Shown piece after piece: positions 10,464 through 22,205 of a DNA stretch of 64,000 nucleotides. Source of the stretch: Epithemia pelagica (lineage: Eukaryota > Bacillariophyta > Bacillariophyceae > Surirellales > Surirellaceae); contig OX337228.1 of NCBI GenBank assembly GCA_946965045.2, forward strand, positions 1,240,001-1,304,000, given 5' to 3'. Within the stretch, counting starts at the first letter, position 1. Every line of letters begins with the position of its first letter. Below the pieces are notes generated by a model. The model did not search any database. It saw only the letters and a program-made list of their open reading frames with translations, and had not been told where the DNA came from. The position numbers were made by a program, and so were the translations under genes.

Positions 10464-11240
10464 AATTCTCACCGTCTATGGTGGTTAGATTCTACATCTC
10501 ATCGATTCCCCATGTCACATAGCCTCGTGCTACCGCATCATGCCCTCTAGCTTCGAGCTATGTTTCCTAGCTTCGCGCTATATCGACCTATATTTCTTCG
10601 CAAATCATGAAAAGTGAGAATAGATTGACGAACTCACTCTCAAGACTAAACTGGGTCGTGCGGTATTACAACGGACGTAAATTTGGCCGTTGCTCGGACA
10701 TTATACTAACGCCCTAAGCGTACGCGCCCGAAATCACCGAGCGCGCCCAAGCGACATCCGAGCGCTATCGGCATCTATCCGACCCAACGGTCTAAGTATC
10801 CCAAGCACGACACACGATCACGCGAGACCATATTTCCATTCCCACAATCTCCAAATTGTCAACAAGCTGCGCGCCATGAAAACAACTATGCCAACCCAAA
10901 GCAAGAGCTGTTGACCCTGTATATGTTATCCGCCCACATATACATGTCATATACATCACATGAATCAACTCCAACTATTCCAAACCTGTTGCCGCCAAGA
11001 ACCTATGACACATGACCCTTGGCAGGACCGAACATTTCACGTAGACCTATCGTAGTAATCAACACACAATCTAACAATATCACCATTTATCACATCCTCT
11101 TTTGTGTCCCGACTATCCTTCTGATAGACTTCGACTTGCTTGCTTCTCTGACCCTGAGAAGCTTGTATCGGTTGGTGACCTACCTGATTGTCTGCTCTAC
11201 CGAGCATCAATGTCCCTACGATTCAGAAAGAATTGTAACA
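10458..11240 (+). repeat. 3' LTR of the copia element
   Basis: Identical to the 5' LTR. Its first six bases TGTTAG give the last codon and the stop codon (10461-10463) of Gag-Pol. The same three hairpins recur at 10520-10532, 10548-10560 and 10568-10580. Confidence 0.95.
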
Positions 11241-11245
11241 CTTCG
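11241..11245. repeat. Target-site duplication, right copy
   Basis: CTTCG, matching 2852-2856. The coding frame of the interrupted RT gene resumes through this copy. Confidence 0.9.
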
Positions 11246-11789
11246 CTCCAAATGGCACGATCTCGAAGTGGATCCTACTCTTCGGATCTTGCTATTGGAA
11301 TTTCTTCGGTCGTATCTCAAGAACACGTCTCCATCATTTCCTACTGTTCCTCGTCCATATCATCGCGCTATCTTATCACAACTAGCAATTGGTCATGAAC
11401 AAGTCTTTCTTGGTCGCTTTTCTTCTCTGTGGGCTAAGCTCCAAGACGATTACTTGCTTCGTACTTCTCTCTCCTCTCAGTTTTTCTCTGGCACTCGCAT
11501 TCTTACTGCTACCATTAATCTCATTTGGCTGCATGTTTTTACTCTTTGGACCCGCCGTAATCAAGATCTCCACGGTGACTCTCCTGAGACTATCGAGACC
11601 GCTGCATATGAACAAGCCAAACGGGAAGTTCTCGCTCTGTATGCCCTCAAACATCAAGTCCCACCGTCGGACGTCATTCTCTTCTACGATACTCCCGAAC
11701 TTCACTTCTCCATTGATACCACCTCACTCGCTCTTCGCAATTGGCTCAACACATGGCGACCCGTTATTCTTCGGTCTGCTTTCCCGTGA
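11241..11789 (+). CDS. Reverse transcriptase/RNase H gene, separated C-terminal part
   Basis: 182 codons continue the frame of 2-2856 after the copia element. The segment includes a WxxRNxxxHG-like motif (WTRRNQDLHG), which follows the zinc-binding region in many LINE-type polymerases, and ends at TGA 11787-11789. It has no start codon of its own in this part; an ATG further left lies in LTR sequence. Because phase and motif order fit, it is the displaced 3' end of the split gene and not an independent gene. Confidence 0.8.
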   Translation, partial: LRSKWHDLEVDPTLRILLLEFLRSYLKNTSPSFPTVPRPYHRAILSQLAIGHEQVFLGRFSSLWAKLQDDYLLRTSLSSQFFSGTRILTATINLIWLHVFTLWTRRNQDLHGDSPETIETAAYEQAKREVLALYALKHQVPPSDVILFYDTPELHFSIDTTSLALRNWLNTWRPVILRSAFP

Positions 11790-12091
11790 TTTCTTCCATT
11801 CTAGTACTGTTAGTCCTCGCCTAGGTTCTAGGCCGGGCGCGTCGGTCGACGGCACCCTAGCGGGTCCGCGCGGCAGCGTTAAAATAGACTGTACCTTTTT
11901 TTTTTCCAGATCTTTTTCGTCCGTCTCCTTCGCTTTCTTGTGTGGTTCTTTCGAATGGTTTTGGTCCGCCAGTCAACATCAACGTGCAGCCGCAACGGAA
12001 GGAGACAGAGAGTTGCTCTCTGTTACAGTGCATTATTGAAACGAGATTTCCAATCGCTCTCTTGTCTATTCGTCCAGACAAAGTCTTTCTC
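11790..12091. other. Intergenic stretch, 3' end of RT element and MDH leader
   Basis: GC-rich sequence after the RT stop, a run of ten T (about 11896-11905), then the malate dehydrogenase 5' leader. No gene is seen. Confidence 0.5.
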
Positions 12092-13634
12092 ATGTTCCCC
12101 TCATTGGCCCGTGGCATTGCCCCCAAGGCATTCAAGTCTACTACAACAGCAACTCGATTCATGTCATCGTCTTCACACAACAAGGTGGCCGTTTTGGGAG
12201 CGGCTGGAGGCATTGGCCAACCTCTCTCCATGTTGTTGAAACTCAGTCCTCATGTCGATGAACTCTCGTGTTACGATATTCAAGGTACACCTGGTGTGGC
12301 CGCCGATCTCAGCCATGTATGTATCGTGGTTTGTTCGTGCTTTGGGAGTTTGTTTTCAATGCTATTTATGCCATTGCTACAGTGTTTCTGGTTTGAGTGA
12401 GCGGTGTCGTTCCGTTCCCTTGTACGGATGTTGTGTACACTCCCTGTATTTACAGATGGATGGACAACGGTCTAATTCATTGTGCCTTGCTTTGACCATC
12501 TCGTTATGTTGTATCCTTACATGGATTCATTCTTGTCTTCGTTTTCTTGATGACAGATTCCCACCAAGGCTCAAGTGTCCGGTTGTTTGCCTTCACCGGG
12601 AGCCTGGCCCCCACGAGGCAATGAAGGATTGGGTGAGGCCTTGACCGGTGCCTCGGTTGTCGTCATTCCAGCCGGAGTACCTCGCAAACCTGGTATGACA
12701 CGCGATGATTTGTTCAATGTACGTACGATTGATTGATACTACCATCGTCATGCGTCGTGTGATGCACAGTCTGTGGTCCGTCCCTGGGAAGAGTACACAA
12801 AGAATTGGTTCAAAGATGCTGGGTCTCATGCCAACGGTGCTGTTACTGTTTTTCTTTTATGACCTGGTTAACCAATGATTCGGTTCCTTTCGTATTCCTT
12901 GTTTCCCATTTTTTCTTTCGTCATTTGCCTTTATTCGGATGATCATGATTCGTCTTTCTTGATTGATTTCGCAGACCAACGCATCCATCGTCAAGCAATT
13001 GGTGGAGGGCTGTGCCGAGTATTGTCCCAATGCCTTGTTAGCCATTATTAGCAACCCCGTCAATAGTACCGTGCCCATTGCAGCCGAGGTCTTGAAAGCC
13101 AAGGGGGTGTACAATCCTCAGAAACTCGTGGGTGTGACAACTTTGGATGTGATTCGAGCCAATACCTTTGTATCCAGTCACATGGGTGTGGATCCTTCGA
13201 CGGTCGATGTCACGGTGATTGGTGGTCATGCCGGTATTACCATTTTGCCCCTCTTTTCCCGCGTGCCGGGATTTTCGGCAGCACCGGAGGATTTGGAAGC
13301 CATGACGGTCCGAACTCAATTTGGTGGAGACGAAGTGGTCAAGGCCAAGGCTGGATCGGGGAGTGCCACTTTATCCATGGCCTATGCCGGCTATGTCTTT
13401 ACCGAAAATGTGCTCAAGGGATTAAAGGGTGACAAGGTGGTCCAATGTGCCTTTGTGGAATCGACCGTGACGGATGCTCCCTACTTTGCCTCGCCGTGTG
13501 AATTTGGACCCTCCGGCGTCGAACAAGTACAAGGATATGGTGACTTGACACCCTACGAACAAGGCTGGTTTGACAAAATGATGCCCGACTTGAAAAAACA
13601 AATTCAAAAGGGCATTGATTTTGTGGCCAAGTAG
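12092..13634 (+). CDS. MDH: Malate dehydrogenase, mitochondrial, three exons
   Basis: Converts malate and NAD+ to oxaloacetate and NADH. Exons 12092-12316, 12557-12718 and 12975-13634 join in phase 0 to 348 residues; donors are GTATGT and GTACGT, and both acceptors end in CAG. The first 28 residues are basic and Ser/Thr-rich without acidic residues ([16 protein letters not shown]...), a typical mitochondrial presequence. The NAD loop GAAGGIG is at 36-42. The substrate arginines are in [13 protein letters not shown], the catalytic pair is Asp187/Arg190 (DVIR) with His214 (IGGHAG), and SNPVNSTVP is present. Length and sequence match the mitochondrial/glyoxysomal class. It is convergent with HSP90. 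Compartment is inferred from the leader only. Confidence 0.93.
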
Positions 13635-14182
13635 CAATACAAGAAGATAGGATGCGAGTAGAGATTCCGTAACGTGTATAAAGAAGAACAGTGTATGTGA
13701 ACCGCAGTCAGAGAGATTCAATTGGAATAAGAGAGATTCAATTGGAAACTTACCGTCCCCTTAGGTTCGATTTTGAGTTGGAAGGCAGTCAATGCTTGGA
13801 GCCGTGTGTGTATACGGAGCTCGAAGGCAGGCTAAACTACCTAGACCATTAGGTTCGATTGTGAGTTGGAAGGCAGTCAATGCTTGGAGCCGTGAGTTGG
13901 AAGGCAGGCTAAACTACCTAGACGTCATGAGTGTTTTCAGGTCATTTCATAGAGTGCCATCGTGTTCGGGTGGGCTCTTAGCTCCAATCTACCCTTGTCC
14001 ACTGTCACGAAAACAAAATGTTATAAGGTTACTACTATACTCCATACGGTACGAAGCAACGAACATGTCTAAACAAGATTAGAAAGATGGACCTCAATCC
14101 TCAATCACAGCGACACTGCGCAGTGTATCGAATCTACTGATTTCATTGCAACAAATGAACCTCAATCAAAGACACTGTGCAT
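13635..14182. other. Intergenic region between MDH and HSP90 with tandem repeats
   Basis: Convergent 3' ends. Two AGAGAGATTCAATTGGAA copies lie near 13710-13746, followed by an imperfect duplication (see 13761-13923). No gene is seen. Confidence 0.6.
13761..13923. repeat. Imperfect tandem duplication, about 80-88 bp unit
   Basis: TTAGGTTCGATT...GAGTTGGAAGGCAGTCAATGCTTGGAGCCGTG occurs at 13761 and again at 13849. GAAGGCAGGCTAAACTACC occurs near 13823 and 13900. The offsets differ (88 and 77), showing small internal indels. Confidence 0.7.
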
Positions 14183-16589
14183 CTAATCCACTTGTTCCAT
14201 GGCGGATTCTTCATTGTCATCGCCATCTTCCAAGGGCGGCAAATCGTCCATTTCGGCATCCCCGGCCGCATCGGCATCATCATCGTCGTCAATGGACAAT
14301 CCAAGCTTGACCAAACGGTGGATACGCGAGGCAAAGGTAGCGGGTTCATCCAACGAAAAGCCCGAAGTGAGTAAACTCGTGTCGTACAAGAGCCAGATCA
14401 AATCCTTGACCGTCTTGTCCGATTGATCGGCTTCCGCCTTTTCGCGCAGGGCCGAAATAATCGAGTTGGTCGGGTTGATTTCCATCGTCTTGCGAGACGA
14501 CATGTAAGAGGATTGAGTGGCATCTCGTAGGGCTTGGGCTTTCATGATACGTTCCATGTTGGCCGTCCATCCATATTCGCCCGTCACCAAGACACAGGGT
14601 GAATCGGCCAAACGAGCCGAAACAACAACCTTTTCCACCTTGTCGTCCAGGACTTCCTTCATGAGCTTGCACAAACCTTGCGTCTTTTCCTTGGCTTCCT
14701 CAAAGGCCTTCTTTTCGTCCTCGTCATCGTCCAATTCAAGACCTTCCTTGGTGGCACTGATAAGCTTCTTGCCTTCGTATTCCTTCAATTGTTGGACGGC
14801 GTACTCATCAATGGGGTCGACCATATACAAGACTTCGTATCCCTTCTTCTTGAGGCGTTCCAAAAAGGGCGAAGTTTCGACAGCCCGCTTGGATTCTCCC
14901 GTCACGTAGTAGATACCAGGTTGCTTGTCGTCCATGCGGCTGACATAGTCGTCCAGAGAGGTCATTTCTTCGCCACTCTTGGTGGAATAGTAACGCAACA
15001 ACTTGGCAATCTTGGCACGGTTGGTTGAGTCCTCGTGGACACCCAATTTCAAGTTCTTGGAGAAGGATTCATAAAACTTTTTGTAGGCGTCGTCATTCTC
15101 AGTGAGATCATTAAACATCTCAATGCACTTCTTGATCAAGTTCTTCTTGATGACACGAAGAATCTTGTTTTGTTGAAGCGTCTCACGAGAAATATTAAGC
15201 GGCAAATCCTCAGAATCGACAACACCCTTAATGAATGAGAGCCATTCGGGCATCAAGTCTTCGCAATTGTCCATGATAAAGACACGTCGGACATAGAGCT
15301 TGATGTGGTTCCACTTTTTCTTGTTGCCTCCTTCAAACATGTCAAAGGGCGCTCGCTTGGGCGTAAAGAGAATGGCACGGAATTCCAATTGACCCTCAAC
15401 GGAAAAGTGCTTGACGGCGGCATGTTCCTCCCAATCGTTGGAGACGGATTTGTAAAAGGAGACATATTCGTCCTGGGTAACATCGTCGGGCTTGCGCATC
15501 CAAATGGGTTTCATATTGTTCAAGTGTTCCCATTCGTGGCTCACTTCCTTAATCTTTTTGGTCTTTTTCTCCTTCTTTTCCTCTTCTTCATCCACTTCTT
15601 CAATCTTGGGCTTGTCATCCTCGCCCTCTTCTTCCTCGTCGTCATCATCGTCGTCCGGCACTTCCTTCTCCGTGGTCTTTTCCGTATACAACTTGATGGG
15701 GAATCCAATAAATTCGGAATGTTTCTTGACCAAATCCTTAATGCGTTTTTCTTCCAAGTACTCGGACATGTCCTCCTTCATGTGCAAAATAATGCGGGTT
15801 CCTCGCTTGACTTCGGAATCGGGCACTTTGGAAATGGTAAAGGAACCACCGGCTTCACTGGACCAAATGTGGGCATCGCCATCTTCATTGTTTTTGGAGA
15901 CCACTTCGACCTTGTCGGCCACCAAATAGGCCGAATAAAAGCCCACACCGAATTGTCCAATCATGCTGATGTCGGCTCCGGCCGACAAGGCTTCCATAAA
16001 GGCCTTGGTTCCCGACTTGGCAATCGTTCCCAAATTGTTCACGAGATCGGCCTTGGTCATTCCAATCCCGGAATCTTCAATCGTCAAGGTATTGTTGGCC
16101 TTGTCCGCCACCAACTTGATTTGGAGTTCCGGTTCGGCATCCAAGACGGTCGCATCCGTCAAGGACTGGTAACGAATCTTGTCCAAGGCATCGGACGAGT
16201 TGGAAATCAATTCACGCAAAAAAATCTCCTTGTTGGAATAAAACGTGTTAATGACTAAAAGAACAGGCGTGTGTGAGTGTCTCCACCAACCATTTTGGAA
16301 GCAATGGCATCTCTGTAAACTTACTCAACGAAAGAAGCTGGTTGATATCAGCCGAAAAGGCATAACTTTCCGAATCTGCGGCACTCTGAAGATTCCAAAC
16401 AAACGAACAACAACAACAACAAACGTGTCAGAGTCACATCCCCAAACACCAGGATTCACGACAAATCCTGCACACCAATGCTCCCGCCCCCCAAGGATTC
16501 GACACTGGATACGGATGCTTCCAAGGAACCTTCGGTTCGGTCACCTCTCCATTCGATTGACTTGACAAGGCATGGATGGAACGTACCAT
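14183..16589 (-). CDS. HSP90: HSP90 chaperone, cytosolic, three exons, first exon only the start codon
   Basis: ATP-dependent dimeric chaperone. Exons 16589-16587 (ATG alone), 16385-16325 and 16254-14183 join to 711 residues; introns are 201 nt (GTACGT) and 70 nt (GTAAGT). The joined N-terminus reads [19 protein letters not shown], as expected for cytosolic HSP90 without a leader. The GHKL ATPase shows Glu36/Asn40 (RELISNS), DSGIGMT and [12 protein letters not shown]. An acidic/Lys linker lies near residues 225-270, followed by the middle domain (ISRETLQQN) and the dimerisation domain. The last residues are MEQVD where the TPR-docking consensus is MEEVD. It is divergent from pyruvate kinase across about 630 bp. 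The start exon is inferred; an undetected further 5' exon is the alternative. Confidence 0.93.
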
Positions 16590-17217
16590 GGTGGTGGTTG
16601 TTGGTGTTGGTATTGCAAATGGCACAAGAGAGACGATGCACGTCGAACGACAAAGATTTCAGGCTTTGTTTTTTATGAGACTCTTCTTTCGTCGAAATGA
16701 AAATGGTTCTGGTTGGTTGGGAGGAAAGGAGGAAGGACGTGGTTGGAGGGAGTGGGACTGAGCGTGGATCCTCAGCGTTTGAGATAACACGGTCGTATAA
16801 TAAGGGTACAATTCGGAGTATATACAAACGATAGGAAATTTGAAGAATGCGATGGATGAGCAACGAAAGTTTTCGACCTCCACGATGAGGATGGAAATCG
16901 ATCGCGCGGGTCTCCTTTTCGTAGAGGACGTCATATTCGTGATTCAGGACACTCATGATTTGTGATAGTGACTAAGGGATCGTGTGTGACGTCATGGATC
17001 CTAGGGCCAAGACAGACACCGCGTCCATCTTTTGGTCCACGCACAAAGATCCTCTCGCTTTTCTTGTCCGAGAGTAGATTGGCTGTCATCAATCAACAAC
17101 AAATAGGAGAAGAGGAACTTGTTGAGATTCTCGTTTTCTACTCCACTGGATTGCTGTCCTTCCATCGTCGTCGTCCTCCTCATTGATTGTTGTCTATCAA
17201 TCAATTGGTAATTCATC
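16590..17217. other. Divergent promoter region of HSP90 and pyruvate kinase
   Basis: 628 bp between two start codons. A heat-shock-like stretch GAAATTTGAAGAA (three 5-bp modules with one mismatch) lies near 16833-16846; this is weak evidence. No further gene is seen. Confidence 0.4.
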
Positions 17218-19282
17218 ATGTCCGTTTCCCAGGGTTCCGAGATTCCGCTCTTGGCGGGTGGATTCATTTCGCTCGATACCGTCCAGGCCAAGATTGATAC
17301 GCGGTATCGTCGTACCAAGATTGTTTGTACAATCGGACCGGCCTGTTGGGAAGTCCCGCAATTGGAAACCTTGATTGAAGCGGGGATGAATGTGGCTCGA
17401 CTCAACTTTTCGCATGGCGATCATGCTGGACACGGGGCCGTCTTGCAACGCGTCCGACAAGCGGCCGAAAACAAACGCAAAAATGTTGGTACGTGGAACC
17501 CGTAAAATCAAAACAGACACTGAGCAAACTCTGTGCATGTGCACAAAAAGACGGCTGGTTGCTGTATTTTTGCTTTTGGTTCATTCTTTGTGCTACGCAT
17601 TGCTTGGAGGATTGCTACTCTTCGTATAATGTATCCGAAATGCCTCTCATCATTGCTCTCTCTCTTGTGTTGCGTTTGTTCCTCCTCTCTGTCTTGGAAT
17701 ACTCTGCGGTCGGTCTGCAATCACATAGCCATTATGTTGGATACCAAGGGTCCGGAAATCCGATCGGGTTTCTTTGCCAACAATGCCAAAAAGATTGATT
17801 TGGTCAAGGGCGAAACCATTGTCTTGACGACGGATTATCATTTCAAGGGCGACGCCAAAAAGTTGGCCTGTTCCTATGCCGCCTTGGCCACTTCCGTCAA
17901 ACCCGGACAACGCATCTTGGTAGCCGATGGAAGTTTGGTCTTGACCGTCTTGTCCATTGATGCCACGGTCGGTGAAGTGAGTTGCCGCATTGAAAATCAT
18001 GCCAGTATTGGAGAACGCAAAAACATGAATTTACCCGGGGTCGTTGTCGAATTGCCCACCTTTACCGAAAAGGATGTCGACGATATTGTCAATTTTGGTA
18101 AGGACACGGTTGTGCGTGTGTGTTGTGCGTGCGTTGTGCGAGATGCGCCCTTGGGTCGGTGTCGTGTTGTATGCTTGTCCGCACCTCTATAGTAGAGTTG
18201 CAACGATGGACGCATTGGGAATGGAACTCAATTTCTTTCTCTCTGTTTTGCTGTTATGTATGCCGTGGCGGATTTTTGGGTGTTTCTCGCTCTCCTGTCG
18301 TCTTGGTGGAATAGGTATCAAACACCGAGTCGATTACATTGCCGCATCTTTTGTCCGCAAACAGAACGATGTCACCAACTTGCGTCAATTGTTGGCGGAG
18401 AATGGTGGCCAAGAAATTAAGATTATTTGCAAGATTGAAAATCAAGAAGGCCTGGAAAATTATCAAGAAATTTTGCAAGCCACCGATTCCATCATGGTCG
18501 CTCGTGGCGATTTGGGTATGGAAATTCCTCCCCAAAAAGTCTTTTTGGCGCAAAAACACATGATCCGGGAGGCCAATTTGGCCGGCAAGCCCGTCATTAC
18601 CGCCACTCAAATGTTGGAATCCATGATTAACAATCCCCGTCCCACCCGTGCCGAATGTTCCGATGTCGCCAATGCGGTCTTGGATGGTTCCGACGTGGTC
18701 ATGCTCAGTGGTGAAACCGCCAATGGACCCTACTTTGAAGCCGCCGTCCGCGTCATGGCCAGGACCTGCTGCGAAGCCGAAAACAGCCGCAACTACAATG
18801 CGCTCTTTATGGCGGTCCGGACATCGATTTTGGTACGGTATGGTCGTCTCACGGCCACGGAATCCTTGGCCAGTTCGGCCGTCAAGACGGCCATTGATGT
18901 CAATGCCGCCATTGTCGTGGTCTTGACCGAAACGGGACGAACGGCTCGTTTCGTTTCCAAGTTTTGTCCCGGTCGTCCCGTCGTTTGTTTGACCCCCTCC
19001 GAATCGGTGGCTCGTCAAGCGGCCGGCTTGTACAAGGCCGTGCATGCCTACAAAGTGGATAGCCTCAAGGACGATATCGGTTTGGCCAAGGAAACGGGCA
19101 TTGAAGCTGTCCGAGCCGGTGTCGCCAAACCGGGAGACTTGATGGTCATTGTGTCGGGAATGTTGTATGGAGATTCGGCCAACAATCAAGTTCGTGTCGA
19201 ACCCATTGGAGAAGTTCCCGAAGATGATGGCATCCTCCCCTTGCCTCGTTTGGTATCCTTTGTGTTTCCGACTGGCACCTAA
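17218..19282 (+). CDS. PK: Pyruvate kinase, three exons
   Basis: Converts phosphoenolpyruvate and ADP to pyruvate and ATP. Exons 17218-17488, 17729-18097 and 18315-19282 join to 535 residues; introns are 240 and 217 nt with GTACGT and GTAAGG donors. Motifs: [11 protein letters not shown], the substrate/Mg segment [20 protein letters not shown], the Lys/Glu active-site region [22 protein letters not shown], and TATQMLESM...PTRAE. A regulatory C-terminal domain follows. The N-terminus ([12 protein letters not shown]) has no clear signal, transit or presequence, so a cytosolic enzyme is most likely. The 3' end is convergent with the F-box gene. Confidence 0.95.
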
Positions 19283-19498
19283 CTCCACAAAAGACGACGA
19301 CGAAAAAGAAGAAGAAGAAAACAGAACCGGAAGAACATATTATAGATTATGGTGTATATGATGAATCACAAAGTTTCTATAAGATATAATATTATATGAA
19401 TGCGAGAGCCGATTCCATCCCATAACGTAGGGCGAATGAAGTAGTAGTACTATTATGCAGAAGAACGTCCAACCAAACCAAGCGTGCCACTGCGGGAG

Positions 19499-22205
19499 TT
19501 AAAAGTTCCACGGTGCACCCGTCCAACTGAGATTGCGTCGCACGGATGAGGATGGCAAAGACGACGAGGTCCGGTGTCGACCCTGTTTTTGGCGTTTTTC
19601 TTGTTCTTGATCCTGTTTGGAATGCAATTCTTCCAACAAGGGAATGCTCCGAGCCAGGGGTACACCGACCACCGCAATGCGATTCTCGTGATCGGGTCGT
19701 TGCCAAGGAAAGGCATGCTGCTGCTGTTGTTGTTGGTGGTGGTGCAGTGGTGGTACGTGATTTTGTTGTTGTTGTTGCTCCGGTTGACCTATGAGGGGCC
19801 ATTCTCCTCCTCCAAAGGCTGTGTGCGGCAAATCAATTGGACTGCATCCATTGGACAGGACATGTGTCTTGTTCAAAACAAAGCTATTGTTGTCCAAACC
19901 GTTGGGAAGGATTGGATCCAGGTTGTGGATATTGTGATGGTGCTGCTGCAACTGGGGGACACCAATAATGGAAATGCCCGATGCCGTGTTGTAGGCCACG
20001 GAGCATTCCGACAGTTCAATCCGTTTCGATTGTTCCACATAGACTCCCGAATGTCCTCGCGCAATGCCACCATGGGAATTTCCAGTTCCATTGTACCAGA
20101 TATCGCATTTGGTCAAGCTGGCACAACTTCCTCGACCGCCCACATAAACGCCCGTGGCAGCGCAATGGGACACATATACGGAATCGCAAATCAATTGGCC
20201 ACCATCGACCGTGACAATGCCTCGACCCGACGTGGACTTGACGGACGATTGTTGGATAATGGCTGTGGCACTGGGGATCAAGGCCAAGATACTGCCACTG
20301 GCATGGACATAGGAGGGATGGACTTGAATGGCGGCATTGCCATTCCAAATATCCACGCCCGAACAGGAGTGCTCCAAATCAACTTGTTTCAAAATCAATT
20401 GGCCTCTCAAGACGCGAATGAGAGGTTCATTGCGACGACGTGTCTTGCTTTGAATCAAGGCTCGTTTGGGAATGGGAACATGAGGAGTCGTTTTGCTATC
20501 CTTCTTGTGGCCAGGGTCCTCAGTGATCGTCGACGCTTGAGTGGTGGTTGCCGAGTCGGGATGACATTCGGCCGGTTGACTTTTCTCGGGTGGTTGTTGT
20601 TGTTGTTGCTGCTGTTGTTTGACTTGCTGGTCTTGCAAATACGCTTCCATAGCGGCTTCCTCTTGTTCCTCACCACCGCCAGTCTGCGGAGGACCGGTAT
20701 GCATGGTTCGAATCGTCACTTGCGTGGATCGTCGAAGCGTGGAAACGACAATGGCTTGGGAAACATTGTGGGTCGTTTCGGGTCGTAACCAAATGGTGAC
20801 ATTGGTTTGAATTTCCGGACACGTGGCCGCCGAAGATGGATTGCCTGTACTGCCACCATTGGCCGATTGTTTGTGACTGTATCGACGATATTGTTTGGCC
20901 GTCCAACCCGTACCCACAACGGCCAAGGCCAAACCAATGGTGGGAAAATCAATGGGAACACAGGGATTGACTCGATAATGCTCCTTCCAGGATTCCGGTT
21001 CTGGATCGCCAGGATGCCACTGTGGTACATACCAACATGAAATGACAAGAACAAGACGAAACACAAAATACAACAACAACAAGCAGCATAGATTTAAGAG
21101 TTCGACAATGTGTGTGTGTGAGAGAGAGAATCTCTTTGGGCGTGCTCCTCTCATCCGGAAGAAGAGGATATCTCAAGCAAGCAAGCAAGCAAGCAAACAA
21201 ACACCACATACCTTGTACAATTCTTCACAGAGGACACGCCAGGCCACTTCTTGTTGAAGCAAATGATGGAGAAAGCGTTGGGTTCGGACCAAATGCCGCA
21301 TGAGACTGGGTCCCAAAAAGGCCAAGATTTTGAGAGTCACTTCCGAGGGACAGGTGGTCCGCCAAAAATCCAGCACGGCCAAGACATCGGCCAAGGGAGG
21401 ATATCGTTTTGTATTGTGTTGTTGCAATCGTCGGGTCATGGTCAAAATATGATGACGTTTCACCTTATTGTTGTTCTGAGTAGTCGAAGTGTGACCCTTG
21501 GTCTTGTGAGATGCCTCAGTGTTGTTGTTANNNNNNNNNNNNNNNNNNNNNNNNNNNNNNNNNNNNNNNNNNNNNNNNNNNNNNNNNNNNNNNNNNNNNN
21601 NNNNNNNNNNNNNNNNNNNNNNNNNNNNNNNNNNNNNNNNNNNNNNNNNNNNNNNNNNNNNNNNNNNNNNNNNNNNNNNNNNNNNNNNNNNNNNNNNNNN
21701 NNNNNNNNNNNNNNNNNNNNNNNNNNNNNNTAGCGGCGGCTGCTTCTGTCGTATTAGACTGATAGGATGTGGTGGGTGGATCGTCCAGTGTGGTGGTGGG
21801 AGTCCGACGGGACGTACGACTCATGGTGGCGCGGCCTCCTCCTCCAACGATCCACGAGTGTCCGCCGCTGTTGCTATTATTAGTATTGTTGTTGTTGCCC
21901 GGAGGATCCTGCTCCGAAGGATCTGCCGCAGCCAAATTGGGAGCGGCCGGCAATTCACTCAACAACAAATCTCGCAGCAACGTGCTGTTGTTGGATCGTG
22001 GTTGCTGGTGTCGGCGAGAGGGAGTGACAAACCCAGCCAGGGGATGCGTCAAAGTCGTCGTTGTGGTTGTGGAAGAACGAGTGGATCTTCGAGGAGGGGA
22101 AACACTGCTGCGACGACGATTGCGTGTGGCGGCCAGCAAGAGCCGTTGGGTTCGACGACGACTCGTTTCATTCGTGTTGTTGCCGTTGTTGCTTCCGCGT
22201 GCCAT
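19499..22205 (-). CDS. F-box protein with right-handed beta-helix (FBXO10/11-like), interrupted by assembly gap
   Basis: Read from ATG 22205-22203 to TAA 19501-19499. The N-terminus is Arg, Ser, Thr and Asn rich. A 200-N gap (21531-21730) follows. After it comes an F-box-like segment (CPSEVTLKILAFLGP...VAWRVLCEELY, about 21365-21212). A 192-nt intron (21211-21020; GTATGT...CAG, phase 0) leads into a second exon starting WHPGDPEPESWKEHY. The long second part has a Gln-rich linker and then Gly/Val/Cys rungs typical of parallel beta-helix repeats (GRGIVTVDGGQLICDS, GVYVGGRGSC, SGVYVEQSKRIELS). The family role is substrate choice for SCF ubiquitin ligases. Frame continuity across the gap is assumed, not shown. 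Confidence 0.7.
21531..21730. other. Assembly gap (200 N)
   Basis: Exactly 200 unknown bases inside the F-box gene; the round number suggests a placeholder length. Confidence 0.98.

Larger units (their letters stand above)
2857..11240 (+). mobile_element. Complete Ty1/copia LTR retrotransposon (CoDi-like)
   Basis: Two LTRs (2857-3639 and 10458-11240) start TG and end CA and read identically over all 783 bases. The 5-bp duplication CTTCG flanks the element (2852-2856 and 11241-11245). Inside are a primer binding site directly after the 5' LTR, an extra ORF (3676-4455), a repeat-rich leader (4456-4775), one long Gag-Pol frame with order protease-integrase-RT-RNase H (copia order), and a purine tract (10450-10457) next to the 3' LTR. 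Identical LTRs and an intact frame point to a very recent insertion. It sits inside the RT/RNase H gene, giving a nested arrangement. Confidence 0.95.

Noticed and set aside
13758-13900. GGTTCGATT words as tRNA B-box remnants
   Set aside because: No matching acceptor, D or anticodon stems; part of a tandem repeat.
15305-16258. 317-codon plus-strand frame opposite HSP90
   Set aside because: Antisense shadow of a strongly conserved gene with skewed codon use.
16526-16538. GAACCTTCGGTTC as a heat-shock element of HSP90
   Set aside because: Lies in intron 1 and only two modules fit; not convincing as a promoter site.
18254-19288. 344-codon minus-strand frame opposite pyruvate kinase
   Set aside because: Shadow of exon 3; no family resemblance.
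19574-20788. 404-codon plus-strand frame opposite the F-box gene
   Set aside because: Low-complexity shadow; the minus strand has F-box and beta-helix motifs and a consistent intron.
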